This document shows, piece after piece, positions 54,568 through 64,000 of a stretch of 64,000 bases of DNA (its first letter is position 1; every line of letters starts with the position of its first letter). Where the stretch lies: positions 597,115-661,114 of the forward strand of contig NZ_FNDP01000001.1 in the NCBI RefSeq assembly GCF_900100545.1, given 5' to 3'. The position numbers and the translations under genes were made by a program. A model generated the notes under the pieces. It was not told the DNA's origin. It saw nothing but the letters and a program-made list of their open reading frames with translations, and ran no database searches. Origin of the DNA: Pseudobutyrivibrio sp. 49. Lineage in GTDB: Bacteria > Bacillota > Clostridia > Lachnospirales > Lachnospiraceae.

Positions 54568-55581
54568 CTAGATAACATTTTCTGGGACCGGCATATTGAA
54601 ATGTTCATATGCAACCTTAGTGGCTACTCTGCCCTTTGGCGTGCGAATTATAAGACCATGCTGTAAAAGATATGGTTCATATACATCCTCTATTGTACCT
54701 GAATCTTCACCAACTGTAGCGGCAAGATTATCAAGTCCTACTGGACCGCCATTAAAACGCTCAATAATAGCAAGCAGTATATTTCTATCGTTATTATCAA
54801 GTCCTAATGTATCTACCTCAAGAGAATCAAGAGTGGCAGAAGCTACCTCCTTTGTAATCTCACCATCATAACGAACCTCCGCATAATCTCTTACGCGCTT
54901 TAGGTATCTATTGGCAAGACGAGGAGTTCCTCTGGAACGAAGAGCTATCTGATATGCGCCCTCATAATCTATTGGAGCATTAAGCTTTGCCGCAGAAGCT
55001 GTGACAATAGTAGAAAGCTCCTCTGGAGTGTAATAATCCATATGTCCAATGATTCCAAATCGATCTCTAAGAGGTGCAGAAAGAAGTCCCGGTCTTGTAG
55101 TAGCACCAATTAAAGTAAATCTAGGAAGCTTTGTGTGAATTGAACGGGCTGTAGTGTCTTTACCCATAACAATATCTACAGCAAAATCCTCCATTGCTGA
55201 ATAGAGAGTCTCCTCTACAGGCTTTGAAAGACGATGGATTTCATCAATAAATAAGATATCTCCATCCTTAAGAGTCATGAGCACAGCTACAATCTCGCCT
55301 GGGATAGTAATAGCTGGGCCAGAGGTAACCTTTATATTAGAACCCATCTCTCCTGCAACAATCCCTGCAAGAGTAGTCTTTCCAAGTCCTGGAGGGCCAT
55401 ATAAAAGCACATGATCCAAGGCATCCCCACGATTCTTTGCAGCCTCAATATAGATTTTCATATTTTCCTTGACCTTAGTCTGTCCGATATAGCCATCAAA
55501 AGACTTTGGTCTAAGAGCATTATCATTTACAAGATCTTCATGACTTGCTATTGTTGATGTAATTTGTTTATTTGATAACAT
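54568..55581 (-). CDS. ruvB: Holliday junction branch migration ATPase RuvB
   Basis: This 337-residue AAA+ motor has [18 protein letters not shown], Walker [10 protein letters not shown], Walker B FIDEIHRL, sensor GATTRPG and a C-terminal winged helix. With RuvA it drives branch migration, and RecU cuts the junction. The start was set at ATG 55581, seven bases after AGGGAG; the longer frame lacks a site. Confidence 0.97.
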   Translation of the reverse strand: MLSNKQITSTIASHEDLVNDNALRPKSFDGYIGQTKVKENMKIYIEAAKNRGDALDHVLLYGPPGLGKTTLAGIVAGEMGSNIKVTSGPAITIPGEIVAVLMTLKDGDILFIDEIHRLSKPVEETLYSAMEDFAVDIVMGKDTTARSIHTKLPRFTLIGATTRPGLLSAPLRDRFGIIGHMDYYTPEELSTIVTASAAKLNAPIDYEGAYQIALRSRGTPRLANRYLKRVRDYAEVRYDGEITKEVASATLDSLEVDTLGLDNNDRNILLAIIERFNGGPVGLDNLAATVGEDSGTIEDVYEPYLLQHGLIIRTPKGRVATKVAYEHFNMPVPENVI

Positions 55582-55618
55582 TGTAAAACTCCCTGAATTT
55601 TTGGTAAAATTCTCTATC

Positions 55619-56236
55619 CTATAAGAATGACATCTGTTTAAGTGTGTCACTCAAAAGCTGCTCTGTAGTGGTAGACTCGGTGATTGTCATTTTATCGAGA
55701 GCACGGGCTGCATTGCTTGCAGAATATCCAAGTGATACCAGCGCTTCAAGAACTTCTTCCTTAACAGAAATAACAGGAATAGAGCTCTTCTTACCTGATA
55801 AATCAGAAGTAATCTTAGCTTCAAAGGCACCAATAATATCAACCTTATCCTTGAGATCAATAATGGCACGCTCTGCTGTCTTTTTGCCAATTCCAGGACA
55901 TGCAGCAAAAGCCTTAGCATCTTCTCCTGCTACAGCAAACTGAATATCACTAACTGTCATGTTACTAAGGATAGCAAGGGCTCCCTTAGGACCAATTCCA
56001 CTAACTGAAAGAAGAAGCTCAAACATCTTAAGCTCCTCCTTATCATAAAATCCATATAAAGTAAGAGAATCTTCTTTTGGAATGAGCTTTGTATTAAGCT
56101 TTACTTCTGAGCCAATATTTGGCAACTGCCTGATTGTACTCATAGATGAGCTAATAGCATAACCCACTCCATTATTCTCTATAATTACAATATTCTCATC
56201 AATATCTGAAAGTGTGCCGCGAACGTAAGCAAACAT
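55619..56236 (-). CDS. ruvA: Holliday junction DNA-binding protein RuvA
   Basis: This 205-residue protein has the N-terminal OB fold ([12 protein letters not shown]), two helix-hairpin-helix repeats ([13 protein letters not shown] and [19 protein letters not shown]) and the C-terminal RuvB-contacting domain after a linker. It lies between miaB and ruvB. Confidence 0.96.
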   Translation of the reverse strand: MFAYVRGTLSDIDENIVIIENNGVGYAISSSMSTIRQLPNIGSEVKLNTKLIPKEDSLTLYGFYDKEELKMFELLLSVSGIGPKGALAILSNMTVSDIQFAVAGEDAKAFAACPGIGKKTAERAIIDLKDKVDIIGAFEAKITSDLSGKKSSIPVISVKEEVLEALVSLGYSASNAARALDKMTITESTTTEQLLSDTLKQMSFL

Positions 56237-56255
56237 ACACTCTCCCCCTTGTTGT

Positions 56256-57689
56256 TTATTCTGAGATTTCTCCTATGAAGTAGAATCCCTTACAACAGTT
56301 TAACCTAACCTTAACGATTTTTCCAATCATAGATTCATCTCCTGGGAAATGAACAGTTACGTTGTTTGCAAGCTTACCTGAAACAAGTGAAGCATCCTGC
56401 TCGTTAACCTCTTCTACAAGAACCTCCTGAACAGTTCCCTCTAAAGACTTAACCTTATCATGGCCATGCTTCTGAACAAGGGCAAGAAGTCTGTCGAAAC
56501 GATCCTTTACAACATCCTCTGGCACCTGATTCTCCATAGCCGCTGCAGGTGTTCCTATTCTCTTAGAGTAGATGAAGGTAAATGCTGAATCATAGTGAAC
56601 CTTATCTACTACATCCATAGTATCAAGGAAATCTTCCTCTGTCTCACCAGGGAAACCGACGATGATATCGGTAGTAATTGCTACATCAGGAATACGGGCA
56701 CGAAGCTTCTCAACCAAGCCAAGATAGTGCTCCTTTGTGTAGCGACGATTCATCTTCTTAAGGATTTCTGTGCTACCTGACTGAAGAGGAAGATGCATGT
56801 GATGACAAACCTTATCACATGTAGCCATAGCCTCGATTAATTCATCAGATAAATCCTTTGGATGAGGCGTCATGAAACGAATACGCTTTAATCCCTCGAT
56901 ATCATTTACCATACGAAGAAGGTCTGCGAAAGTAACCTTTTCCTCAAGACCCACACCGTAAGAGTTAACATTCTGTCCAAGAAGCATTACCTCTACAACG
57001 CCATCAGCCACAAGACTCTTAATCTCCTCAACGATATCCTCAGGCTTTCTAGAACGTTCACGTCCACGAACATAAGGAACGATACAGTATGAGCAGAAGT
57101 TATTACAGCCAAAGCTGATATTTACACCAGACTTAAATGGGTATTTACGAGAAATTGGAAGGTTCTCTACGATTTTGTCGGTATCCTTCCAGATATCAAT
57201 AATCATGCCCTTTTTATTGAGAAGTGCTGTAGTAAATAACTCTGCAAATTTATAGAGATTGTGTGTACCAAAAATAAGGTCTACGAACTTGTAATTAGCT
57301 TTAAGGTGCTCAATAACTGAAGGCTCCTGCATCATACAACCGCAAAGACCAATCATCATATCCTTATTCTTTTTCTTATAGCCATGAAGGATACCAAGAT
57401 GACCATAAACCTTATTATTAGCATTCTCACGTACTGTACATGTATTGTAGATGACAAAATCTGCATTCTCATCCTCTGTCTCCACATAACCAATCTGCTT
57501 TAAAATACCAAGAAGCTTTTCAGAATCTCTGGCATTCATCTGGCAGCCAAAAGTAGTAACACAGCAAGTAAGCTTACGGCCCTTTTCCTGCTCCTTCTTA
57601 GCTACAATCTTCTTTGCTTCCTCAATAAAATAATATTGACGCTCTGGCTCCTGATCTGGAGCATTGTTTAATAAATCTGTAATACTCAT
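56256..57689 (-). CDS. miaB: tRNA-2-methylthio-N6-dimethylallyladenosine synthase MiaB
   Basis: This 477-residue radical SAM enzyme methylthiolates i6A37 of tRNA. It has TFGCQMNARDSEK with the first auxiliary-cluster Cys, NTCTVRENA and CGCM for the others, the radical SAM motif CNNFCSYC, and a TRAM domain. It heads the miaB-ruvA-ruvB run, 14 bp downstream of proA. Confidence 0.96.
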   Translation of the reverse strand: MSITDLLNNAPDQEPERQYYFIEEAKKIVAKKEQEKGRKLTCCVTTFGCQMNARDSEKLLGILKQIGYVETEDENADFVIYNTCTVRENANNKVYGHLGILHGYKKKNKDMMIGLCGCMMQEPSVIEHLKANYKFVDLIFGTHNLYKFAELFTTALLNKKGMIIDIWKDTDKIVENLPISRKYPFKSGVNISFGCNNFCSYCIVPYVRGRERSRKPEDIVEEIKSLVADGVVEVMLLGQNVNSYGVGLEEKVTFADLLRMVNDIEGLKRIRFMTPHPKDLSDELIEAMATCDKVCHHMHLPLQSGSTEILKKMNRRYTKEHYLGLVEKLRARIPDVAITTDIIVGFPGETEEDFLDTMDVVDKVHYDSAFTFIYSKRIGTPAAAMENQVPEDVVKDRFDRLLALVQKHGHDKVKSLEGTVQEVLVEEVNEQDASLVSGKLANNVTVHFPGDESMIGKIVKVRLNCCKGFYFIGEISE

Positions 57690-57703
57690 TTAAAAATCCT
57701 ATC

Positions 57704-58948
57704 TTACTTTCTAATCTGACCATCGCCATAGATGGTGTATTTATAACTTGTTAATGCAAGTAGTCCCATTGGACCTCTTGCATGAAGCTTCTGAGTGCTT
57801 ATTCCAATCTCAGCACCAAAGCCAAATTCAAATCCATCAGTAAATCTGGTGGAAGCATTTACATAAACACAGGCTGCATCGATTCCACTTAAGAATTTCT
57901 CTGCGTTTTCCCTATCATTTGTGATGATAGATTCAGAATGACCTGTATTATATTTATTGATATGGGCGATTGCCTCATCAACATTTGAAACTGTTTTTAC
58001 AGAGATAATGTAATCCAAATACTCTGTAGCAAAATCCTTTTCTGTAGCTGCATCTGAGCCTTCCATAAAGGCTCTGGATTTCTCATCAGCAAATATCTGC
58101 ACGCCATGTTCTCTAAGCTTGGAATTCAAAGCTGGAAGAAGTTTTGGCGCTATCTGTTCATTGATTACAAGAGACTCGCAGGCATTGCAAACTCCAATAC
58201 GCTGAGTCTTAGCATTTTCGATAATGCTAATAGCCATATCAATTTCAGCATCATAATCTACGTAAATATGGCAATTACCTGATCCAGTTTCAATAACTGG
58301 AACAGATGCGTTTTCAACAACTGATTTAATAAGGCCAGCACCGCCTCTTGGGATGAGCACATCAATGTAATCATTCATGCGCATCATCTGATTAGTAGAT
58401 TCTCTTGTAGTATCTTCTATAAGTGTTATGGCATCCACTGGAAGACCATTTTCCTGTAAAGAAGCCTTTATTACCTTAACTATAGCTTTATTTGATTCTA
58501 ATGCGTCACTGCCACCCTTAAGAATAACAGCATTTCCGGTCTTAAAGCAAAGTCCAAAGACATCCGCTGTAACATTAGGTCTGGCCTCGTAAATTACACC
58601 TACAACACCAATTGGAACAAGACGCTTTTTTATCTTCAGTCCATTAGGTCTGTCAAATTCTTCAGTAATCTTTCCGATTGGGTCTTCAAGCTCTACAACA
58701 ACTCTAAGACCATCAGCCATTCCTTTGATACGGCCTTCGTCAAGCTTTAAGCGGTCCAAAAGTCCTTGATTAAGTCCTTTTTTCTCGCCGTTTGCCATAT
58801 CAATAGCATTGGCACTTATAATTTCAGAGCTGTTTTTCTCAAGTGCGTCTGCCGCGGCAAGAATAGCTTTGTTTTTAACCTCAGTGGAAAGTAGTGCAAT
58901 CTCGTATTTAGCTTCTTTAGCCTTTGCTGCAAGTTCAATTAATGTCAT
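57704..58948 (-). CDS. proA: Glutamate-5-semialdehyde dehydrogenase (gamma-glutamyl phosphate reductase)
   Basis: This 414-residue enzyme performs the second step of proline synthesis. It has the catalytic Cys in [13 protein letters not shown], plus [25 protein letters not shown] and the C-terminal [19 protein letters not shown]. It overlaps the fthC gene by 14 nt, so the proline genes are split by two unrelated ones but likely share a transcript with proB. Confidence 0.97.
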   Translation of the reverse strand: MTLIELAAKAKEAKYEIALLSTEVKNKAILAAADALEKNSSEIISANAIDMANGEKKGLNQGLLDRLKLDEGRIKGMADGLRVVVELEDPIGKITEEFDRPNGLKIKKRLVPIGVVGVIYEARPNVTADVFGLCFKTGNAVILKGGSDALESNKAIVKVIKASLQENGLPVDAITLIEDTTRESTNQMMRMNDYIDVLIPRGGAGLIKSVVENASVPVIETGSGNCHIYVDYDAEIDMAISIIENAKTQRIGVCNACESLVINEQIAPKLLPALNSKLREHGVQIFADEKSRAFMEGSDAATEKDFATEYLDYIISVKTVSNVDEAIAHINKYNTGHSESIITNDRENAEKFLSGIDAACVYVNASTRFTDGFEFGFGAEIGISTQKLHARGPMGLLALTSYKYTIYGDGQIRK

Positions 58949-59534
58949 AGCCTTTTCTCCTTAAGATGCGCCTGTCAGTAACTATAATATCCATTGGAAC
59001 ATCATGCTCCTCTGGGATTATTTCATTATTAATCTGAGAGTTGAAGCAAAGACCAATTTTTGTCACATCACTATTCTGATGGAAAAATCTGTCGTAATAT
59101 CCCGCTCCATAGCCCAGTCGATTAAGGTTAGTATCAAAAACCAATCCCGGCGTAAATACGACGGTAGCACCATCATTATTATAAACCGGAAGGTCATCAT
59201 TAGGCTCCATGATGTCGTATGCACCCAGGTGAAAATCTGTAGAAAGATTAGAAACCCTTCTAAAAATCAATTGGTGATTTTCCTTATCAGATACTGGGAA
59301 ATACAATTCTTTCCCTTTATCTAAAAGATGCTTATACAATAAAAGTACGTCCACCTCTGAGCCAAATGGATAAAAGCATAAAAAAATATTAGCTCTTTCA
59401 AAATCAGATTCTAAAAGAGCTTTTAAACTAATAACGATTTGTTGAGATAGGAACTGCCTGTCAAAGGTTGCAATACTATCTCTCATTAATTTGTGTTGTT
59501 TTCTAAGAGTATTATTATTTTGACTTCTTTCCAT
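58935..59534 (-). CDS. 5-formyltetrahydrofolate cyclo-ligase
   Basis: This enzyme of about 199 residues converts 5-formyl-THF to 5,10-methenyl-THF. The ATP/folate-binding segments [32 protein letters not shown] and [14 protein letters not shown] are conserved. The start is placed at ATG 59534 inside the end of the DUF896 gene. A TTG 12 nt upstream is an alternative, and neither has a strong binding site, so coupling to the upstream gene is likely. Confidence 0.92.
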   Translation of the reverse strand: MERSQNNNTLRKQHKLMRDSIATFDRQFLSQQIVISLKALLESDFERANIFLCFYPFGSEVDVLLLYKHLLDKGKELYFPVSDKENHQLIFRRVSNLSTDFHLGAYDIMEPNDDLPVYNNDGATVVFTPGLVFDTNLNRLGYGAGYYDRFFHQNSDVTKIGLCFNSQINNEIIPEEHDVPMDIIVTDRRILRRKGYDIN

Positions 59535-59736
59535 ATTTTTCGCCAAGGTTTTCTACCTTGCCATTTTCGTCAACAATGTCAATGTTATTGAGCTGCGCAC
59601 GAACATTTCCTTTGATAGCATCGATATATGCTCTTCTAAGCTTTGCCTGCTCTTCCTTTTCTGCATCAGTAAGACCTTCTGCCTTACTCTTGTGATATAA
59701 TTCGTTGATTCTTGCAATATCTTTCTCTGTAATCAT
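59515..59736 (-). CDS. DUF896 (YnzC-like) small protein
   Basis: This 73-residue helical protein (ITEKDIARINELYHKSKAEGLTDAEKEEQAKLRR) belongs to DUF896/YnzC. Bacillus YnzC is an SOS-operon member (SosA/YneA-YneB-YnzC) of unknown mechanism. Here it lies 1 bp downstream of proB, away from lexA. Confidence 0.9.
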   Translation of the reverse strand: MITEKDIARINELYHKSKAEGLTDAEKEEQAKLRRAYIDAIKGNVRAQLNNIDIVDENGKVENLGEKYGKKSK

Positions 59737-59737
59737 T

Positions 59738-60571
59738 TTAATCCTCTAATAAATCTAAGACTCGGACATCATCACGTTTATTAGCGATAAACAATGTGCC
59801 CTTATCCTTATTCTCAAAAATACGATGTATATTACCGATGTGTGCTCCGTTAGTGATAACCATATCTGCGCCGCTGTATGTGGCAATCTGTGCTGCACGA
59901 AGCTTTGCAGTCATGCCACCTGTACCAACATTTGATGTGCTTTCCTCTGAGGCCATACCCATAACAGCATCCAAGTCCTCAACTATAGGAACAAACTCCG
60001 CATCTGGGTTTGTATTAGGATTGTCTGTGTAAAGACCATCAATATCTGAAAGCAATACAAGAGCGTCAGCCTTAACAAGGGCTGTAACGATAGCTGAAAG
60101 GGAATCGTTATCGCCAAACTGAATCTCGTGTGTGGCTACTGTATCATTTTCGTTTACAACAGGAATAACGCCAAGTGCGAAAAGCTGCTCGAAGGTATTA
60201 CGGGCGTTTTCTCTGGACTCTGGATCGGTCATAGTCTTCTTAGTCATAAGAATCTGACCTGCTCGCTGATTATACTCTGAAAACAGCTTCTGATAAACCG
60301 ACATCAAATAAGCCTGCCCGATAGAGGCACAAGCCTGCTTTGTAGCCAGGTCCTTAGGACGATCCTTAAGGCCAATGGCATAACGACCAACTGCGATGGC
60401 ACCAGATGAAACAAGACATACATCCTTGCCCTGAGCTCGCAAATCACAAAGCTGTCGAACTAAACGCTCCAGCTTAGTGTAATCAATGTTACCTGTAGCT
60501 TCATGTGTAATAGTGGATGAACCAACCTTAACTACAACACGCTTCTTCTTAGTAAAATCATGTCCGTACAT
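59738..60571 (-). CDS. proB: Glutamate 5-kinase
   Basis: This 277-residue kinase performs the first step of proline synthesis (RVVVKVGSSTITH, VSSGAIAVG, NENDTVA, FGDNDSLSAIV, VGTGGMTAKLRAA). It lacks the C-terminal PUA domain of E. coli ProB, as do many Gram-positive forms. The start was set at ATG 60571, seven bases after AGGAG. Confidence 0.96.
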   Translation of the reverse strand: MYGHDFTKKKRVVVKVGSSTITHEATGNIDYTKLERLVRQLCDLRAQGKDVCLVSSGAIAVGRYAIGLKDRPKDLATKQACASIGQAYLMSVYQKLFSEYNQRAGQILMTKKTMTDPESRENARNTFEQLFALGVIPVVNENDTVATHEIQFGDNDSLSAIVTALVKADALVLLSDIDGLYTDNPNTNPDAEFVPIVEDLDAVMGMASEESTSNVGTGGMTAKLRAAQIATYSGADMVITNGAHIGNIHRIFENKDKGTLFIANKRDDVRVLDLLED

Positions 60572-60599
60572 AGCGCTTCTCCTATTTATATTCCGCATT

Positions 60600-60629
60600 A
60601 TCATACCACTTACCACCGCGTTTAGGCAA
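60600..60629 (-). promoter_or_regulatory. proB promoter
   Basis: On the minus strand TTGCCT (60624-60629) and TATGAT (60600-60605) are 18 bp apart, 29 bp upstream of the proB ATG. Confidence 0.6.
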
Positions 60630-60690
60630 GAGAAATCAGCGCCATCCTAGTATAACATGCTCCCGCAAGCCAAGTTTATTTTTGGCGCAA

Positions 60691-60721
60691 AAAACCCTTA
60701 GCTTAATTTGCTAAGGGTTTT
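60691..60721 (-). terminator. Terminator after the rnf operon
   Basis: A 12-bp perfect stem (AAAACCCTTAGC / GCTAAGGGTTTT) with a 7-nt loop lies just past the rnfB stop. On the minus strand it is followed by a short T-run. Confidence 0.9.
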
Positions 60722-60726
60722 ACGAT

Positions 60727-61518
60727 TTATAAAATTATATGTCTTGGACAAACTTCGGCGCACTTACCACAGCTTGTACACTTACTTTGGTCGATGTGAG
60801 CAAAGAATCCATCTACTGTGATTGCACCAACCTCACAAGTCTTTTCACACTTGTGACATCCTATACAACCAACCTTGCAGACAGCCATAACATCCTTGCC
60901 CTTATCATTATTGTGACAACGAACTGCATGTCCTGCTTCGTAAGGAATCAGCTCAATAAGGTGATTTGGACAAGTTTCAACGCACTTACCACAAGCCTTG
61001 CAGGCTTCCTTGTCTACTACTGCAACTCCATCGATGATGTGAATTGCATCAAATGGACAAGCCTTTACACAAGAACCAAATCCCATACAACCATAAGAGC
61101 AGGCTTTAGGTCCACCACCTGGAACAAAGGCCATTGCTTTACAATCTTCTACACCAGTGTAATCGTAAAGCTGAGTAGCATGATCACATGTACCATGACA
61201 CATTACAAAGGCAACCTTACGACCACCTTCCTCTGCCTCAACTCCCATGATTTCTGAAACTAAGGCAGCTACTGGAGCTCCACCAACAGGACAACCATTT
61301 ACAGGAGCCTCGCCCTTTGCAATTGCAGCTGCAAGACCAGAACATCCGGCATATCCGCAACCACCACAGTTATTTCCTGGAAGTACTGCAAGTACAGCCT
61401 CCTCCTTAGGATCAACTGCTACCTTAAATTTTTCAGAAGCGAAACAAAGGAAAAATCCAATAATACAACCGGTAGCGCCAACAATGACTGCTGCCAAAAA
61501 AATTCCTGCAATACTCAT
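60727..61518 (-). CDS. rnfB: Rnf complex subunit RnfB (multi Fe-S ferredoxin)
   Basis: This 263-residue subunit takes electrons from reduced ferredoxin into the ion-pumping Rnf complex. It has an N-terminal membrane helix (about 4-26), a 4Fe-4S domain (CGGCGYAGCSGLA, near residue 52), then several ferredoxin motifs (CMGFGSCVKACP, CKACGKCVETCP, CIGCHKCEKTCE, CTSCGKCAEVCP). It is the last gene of the operon, before the terminator. Confidence 0.95.
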   Translation of the reverse strand: MSIAGIFLAAVIVGATGCIIGFFLCFASEKFKVAVDPKEEAVLAVLPGNNCGGCGYAGCSGLAAAIAKGEAPVNGCPVGGAPVAALVSEIMGVEAEEGGRKVAFVMCHGTCDHATQLYDYTGVEDCKAMAFVPGGGPKACSYGCMGFGSCVKACPFDAIHIIDGVAVVDKEACKACGKCVETCPNHLIELIPYEAGHAVRCHNNDKGKDVMAVCKVGCIGCHKCEKTCEVGAITVDGFFAHIDQSKCTSCGKCAEVCPRHIIL

Positions 61519-61531
61519 ACGTCAGCCCTCC

Positions 61532-62116
61532 TTATATTACTCCTGAGAATCCAAGGAATGCCATTGCCATAAGTCCTGCTGTTACAAGAACTATAGCTGA
61601 GCCCTTGAAAGTCTCTGGAATATCGTTGTATTCAATTTTCTCACGAATACCAGCCATGATTACGATAGCAATTGTAAAACCAACAGCAACACCGAAACCA
61701 TTTATAACTGATTCGAGAATATCGTAGTTGTTAGTTACGTTATTGATGGCTGTACCAAGAACAGCGCAGTTTGTAGTAATCAAAGGAAGATATACACCAA
61801 GTGAATTATAAAGTGATGGCACATTCTTCTTTAAAACCATCTCTACAAACTGAACCAGTGCAGCAATTACAAGGATGAATACAATTGTCTGCATGTATTC
61901 AAATCCAGTAGGAGCAAGAATAAATTTGTAAATAAGCGAAGCAACAAAAGATGCTATCGTAATTACGAATATAACTGCTCCTCCCATGCCGGCTGCTGTC
62001 TCTACTCTTTTAGAAACACCAAGGAATGGGCAAAGTCCAAGGAACTGAGAAAGAACAACATTATTTACGATTGCTGATGCAACCAATAATAGAACTAAAC
62101 CTGTAAAATAGCTCAT
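61532..62116 (-). CDS. rnfA: Rnf complex subunit RnfA
   Basis: This 194-residue protein has six predicted helices (NNVVLSQFLGLCPFLGVSK at the N terminus, TTNCAVLGTA in the middle). The two conserved Cys (LCPFL and NCAV) are the ones that share an intramembrane 2Fe-2S cluster with RnfE in solved Rnf/Nqr complexes. It overlaps the rnfE stop by one base. Confidence 0.96.
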   Translation of the reverse strand: MSYFTGLVLLLVASAIVNNVVLSQFLGLCPFLGVSKRVETAAGMGGAVIFVITIASFVASLIYKFILAPTGFEYMQTIVFILVIAALVQFVEMVLKKNVPSLYNSLGVYLPLITTNCAVLGTAINNVTNNYDILESVINGFGVAVGFTIAIVIMAGIREKIEYNDIPETFKGSAIVLVTAGLMAMAFLGFSGVI

Positions 62117-62976
62117 TATTTATCCTCCCCCTTTCCTTCAATATCATCTGCATAAGAAGAATCAGATCCTGATTTTTCTACATCTTCAACATTCTTAGCA
62201 TTTGCAGTATGCTTTACCTCCTGCTTAACCATCTGCGGCTTTGCCACATCCTTAGGATTAACAGGTGGAAGCTCTTCTACATGATGAACTAATGACTTTC
62301 CAGTGCATGCACTTGAAAGTGAACATCCAGAACAGTCACCAGCAAAGCATCCCTGAACAGCTGGAAGTGGCTTGCCTTTTGCTTCCATTCTTTTACGAAT
62401 AATATTCATTATCGCAACAAGGAAACCAAGTACAAAAAATGCTCCAGGAGCCAAACCAAATAAAGTAATGTGATAATCATTCAAGGCTGCAATATTATTT
62501 CCAAAGAATGATCCATTACCTAAGATTTCACGAACCATACCGATAAGGGTAAGTCCGACGGTAAAACCAAGTCCCATTCCAATACCATCAAACATAGATG
62601 GTATAACAGGATTCTTTGATGCGTAGCTCTCTGCACGTCCTAAGATAATGCAGTTAACTACGATAAGTGGAATATAGATTCCAAGTGATTCATATAATGA
62701 AGGGGTAAAGCCTTCCATTAAGAACTGTACGATTGTTACGAAGGATGCAACTACAACGATGAACGCTGGCATTCTTACTCGATCTGGTATGAGATTTCTA
62801 AGAGCAGAAATCATCATATTTGATAGTACAAGTACAACAGTTGTAGAAAGTCCCATTCCTATTCCATTGATAGCTGATGTGGTAACAGCAAGTGTTGGAC
62901 ACATACCTAGCATCAAAACGAAGGTAGGATTTTCTTTCCAAAGTCCGTTATATAATCTTTCAAGATACTTATTCAT
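62116..62976 (-). CDS. rnfE: Rnf complex subunit RnfE with extra cysteine-rich tail
   Basis: This six-helix subunit pairs with RnfA. The cluster cysteines are C26 (GMCPTLAV) and C109 (VNCIILG). The family core ends near residue 198 (IIRKRMEAKG). About 85 further residues follow, beginning with C-x4-C-x2-C-x5-C (C210, C215, C218, C224) and continuing as a charged, probably flexible tail. The start was set at ATG 62976, eight bases after GGAGG, inside the end of rnfG. Confidence 0.93.
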   Translation of the reverse strand: MNKYLERLYNGLWKENPTFVLMLGMCPTLAVTTSAINGIGMGLSTTVVLVLSNMMISALRNLIPDRVRMPAFIVVVASFVTIVQFLMEGFTPSLYESLGIYIPLIVVNCIILGRAESYASKNPVIPSMFDGIGMGLGFTVGLTLIGMVREILGNGSFFGNNIAALNDYHITLFGLAPGAFFVLGFLVAIMNIIRKRMEAKGKPLPAVQGCFAGDCSGCSLSSACTGKSLVHHVEELPPVNPKDVAKPQMVKQEVKHTANAKNVEDVEKSGSDSSYADDIEGKGEDK

Positions 62977-63592
62977 TTGCTGCACCTCCTACCAAATAAT
63001 TGAAGTAGGTAACACCTGCATTTACACCATTTGTTACAGCCTTTGAAGTAATTGTAGCTGCAGAAATGGCATCAACCTCAGAAGATTTAGATGCACCATT
63101 TTTTGTAACTGTAAATATCTCTGCTTTTCTATCCACAAACTGTGAAGAGAAAGTACCATCGCCAGTATCTCTGGCTTTCATACCAAGACCAGCGGTCTCA
63201 GAAATACTTGTAATAGAATATCCATTAATCACACTTTCATTGGTAATACCCATAGAGAAGGTGATTTTTCCGCCATATCCTGCTGATGAGGTAACAGTGA
63301 TAATGTATCCAACCTGATTACCATTAACGTCCCAGGCTGTTACACAATTATCAATTGTATCATCAGTATAGCCTGCTTCATGCACTATCTCAGTAGCCTT
63401 TTCAGAATCGAATCCCTCTAAAGGCTCATAGGCCTCAGCAGTAGAATAAACTGTCTGATATGCCTTTGTAAGGGCATCCTCCTGAGCTTTTGCTATAGGT
63501 GCTTTTGTTATTTCATAAACCAAACCAAGTGCAAAGCCTGCAACAACAGTAATACCTGTAAGAACCAAAGCATCTTTAACTAATTTATTCAT
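62969..63592 (-). CDS. rnfG: Rnf complex subunit RnfG
   Basis: This 207-residue protein has an N-terminal helix (about 8-28) and an FMN-binding domain outside the membrane. The flavin-attachment motif is DAISAATITSKAV, with the Thr in the covalent FMN position. It overlaps rnfD and rnfE by 8 nt each. Confidence 0.95.
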   Translation of the reverse strand: MNKLVKDALVLTGITVVAGFALGLVYEITKAPIAKAQEDALTKAYQTVYSTAEAYEPLEGFDSEKATEIVHEAGYTDDTIDNCVTAWDVNGNQVGYIITVTSSAGYGGKITFSMGITNESVINGYSITSISETAGLGMKARDTGDGTFSSQFVDRKAEIFTVTKNGASKSSEVDAISAATITSKAVTNGVNAGVTYFNYLVGGAANE

Positions 63593-64000
63593 TAGCCTTC
63601 ACCTCCTTTGGTTTTCTCTCACGTTCAATGCCGAAAGCTCTTGGAACAGTAACTCTTTCGATAAGAGGAACAAGAAGGTTGCTAAAGATAATCGCGAAGC
63701 TGACTCCTTCTGCACTGTTACCAAAAATTCTGAACAATCCGGTAAGAACACCAAGGCATATACCAAATATCACCTTACCCATAGGTGTAATTGGTGAGGT
63801 TACATAATCTGTTGCCATGAAGAAGGCACCAAGCATAAGTCCACCACCACAAAGGTGTGCAACAATGTATGTAGTGTCAAAACCATGACCACCAAATAAA
63901 ACGATGAATACAACAAAACTTAAAATGTAAACACCAGGAATTGTTAAATCAATTACTCCTAAAAGAATAAGGATAATAGCTCCAATTAAAATACAAAGAG
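63585..64000 (-). CDS. rnfD: Rnf complex subunit RnfD (5' partial)
   Basis: The frame is open from the right edge; 138 C-terminal residues are visible and the N-terminal part, with the FMN-binding Thr, lies outside. The segment GGGLMLGAFFMATDYVTSP, the FRIFGNSAEGVSFAIIFSN stretch and several helices identify RnfD. A start inside the window (an ATG at 63836) would remove conserved sequence and is rejected. rnfC is expected just beyond the edge. Confidence 0.94.
   Translation of the reverse strand, partial: LCILIGAIILILLGVIDLTIPGVYILSFVVFIVLFGGHGFDTTYIVAHLCGGGLMLGAFFMATDYVTSPITPMGKVIFGICLGVLTGLFRIFGNSAEGVSFAIIFSNLLVPLIERVTVPRAFGIERERKPKEVKANE

Noticed and set aside
63585-63836. A complete 83-residue gene at the right edge
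   Set aside because: The frame continues open to the window end with conserved RnfD sequence, so this is only the tail of rnfD.

Overview
This window looks like chromosomal DNA from a Gram-positive, low-GC anaerobe of the Clostridia, most likely a Lachnospiraceae member close to Butyrivibrio/Pseudobutyrivibrio. That is inferred from the gene neighbourhoods: mreBCD-PBP2-minC-rodA-mgsA, yggS-sepF, the paired TIGR03960/TIGR03936 radical-SAM genes with RNase E/G and L21-Prp-L27-Obg, a short HisG with HisZ, and an Rnf operon. No rRNA, tRNA, CRISPR array, phage module or insertion sequence was seen.

Layout. From 1 to 15.2 kb every gene is on the + strand: the end of a PLP-dependent lyase-family gene, the cell-shape operon (mreB-mreC-mreD-PBP2-minC-rodA-mgsA-DD-carboxypeptidase), a small P-loop protein, an HlyD-like membrane protein, yggS and sepF, then aroB-lspA-rluD-like. 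From 15.2 kb to the end nearly every gene is on the - strand; lexA and rqcH are the exceptions. Exactly at the switch lies a XerS-like tyrosine recombinase gene. Just upstream of its promoter is a 34-bp inverted repeat with loxP/dif-like geometry (13-8-13). After it come a decayed gene remnant, a membrane glycosyltransferase and the divergent SOS pair (yneA-like LysM gene / lexA).

The - strand then carries, from high to low coordinates, the Rnf operon (rnfD-G-E-A-B; rnfD runs off the right edge), proB-DUF896-fthC-proA, miaB-ruvA-ruvB, zapA, a U32 peptidase, an FtsW/RodA-family gene with its PBP, rpmB, gls24-like-fakA-recG, then (after the + strand rqcH) yicC-remA-gmk-rpoZ-rimO-pgsA-pncC-rsmD-coaD, a coiled-coil protein, ygiQ, an rluC-like gene and recU. 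These are followed by hisZ-G-D-B-IE, the radical-SAM/RNase genes, a nuclease lipoprotein and an unknown gene, L21-Prp-L27, Obg, yhbY, nadD-yqeK and rsfS.

Most of this is housekeeping: envelope growth and division, ribosome assembly and RNA modification, DNA repair and recombination, histidine and proline synthesis, and Rnf-driven ion pumping. The items most worth a second look are: (1) the strand switch coinciding with the recombinase and its candidate recombination site, which together could mark a replication terminus with an unconventional single-recombinase Xer system; (2) a MinC without MinD/MinE nearby and without the MinD-binding RSGQ motif; (3) a methylglyoxal synthase whose catalytic Asp is Thr; (4) a HisIE carrying a HisF-like barrel that has lost both catalytic Asp residues; (5) RnfE with an added four-cysteine tail. 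Several gene starts were moved from the longest open frame to the start with a proper ribosome binding site.
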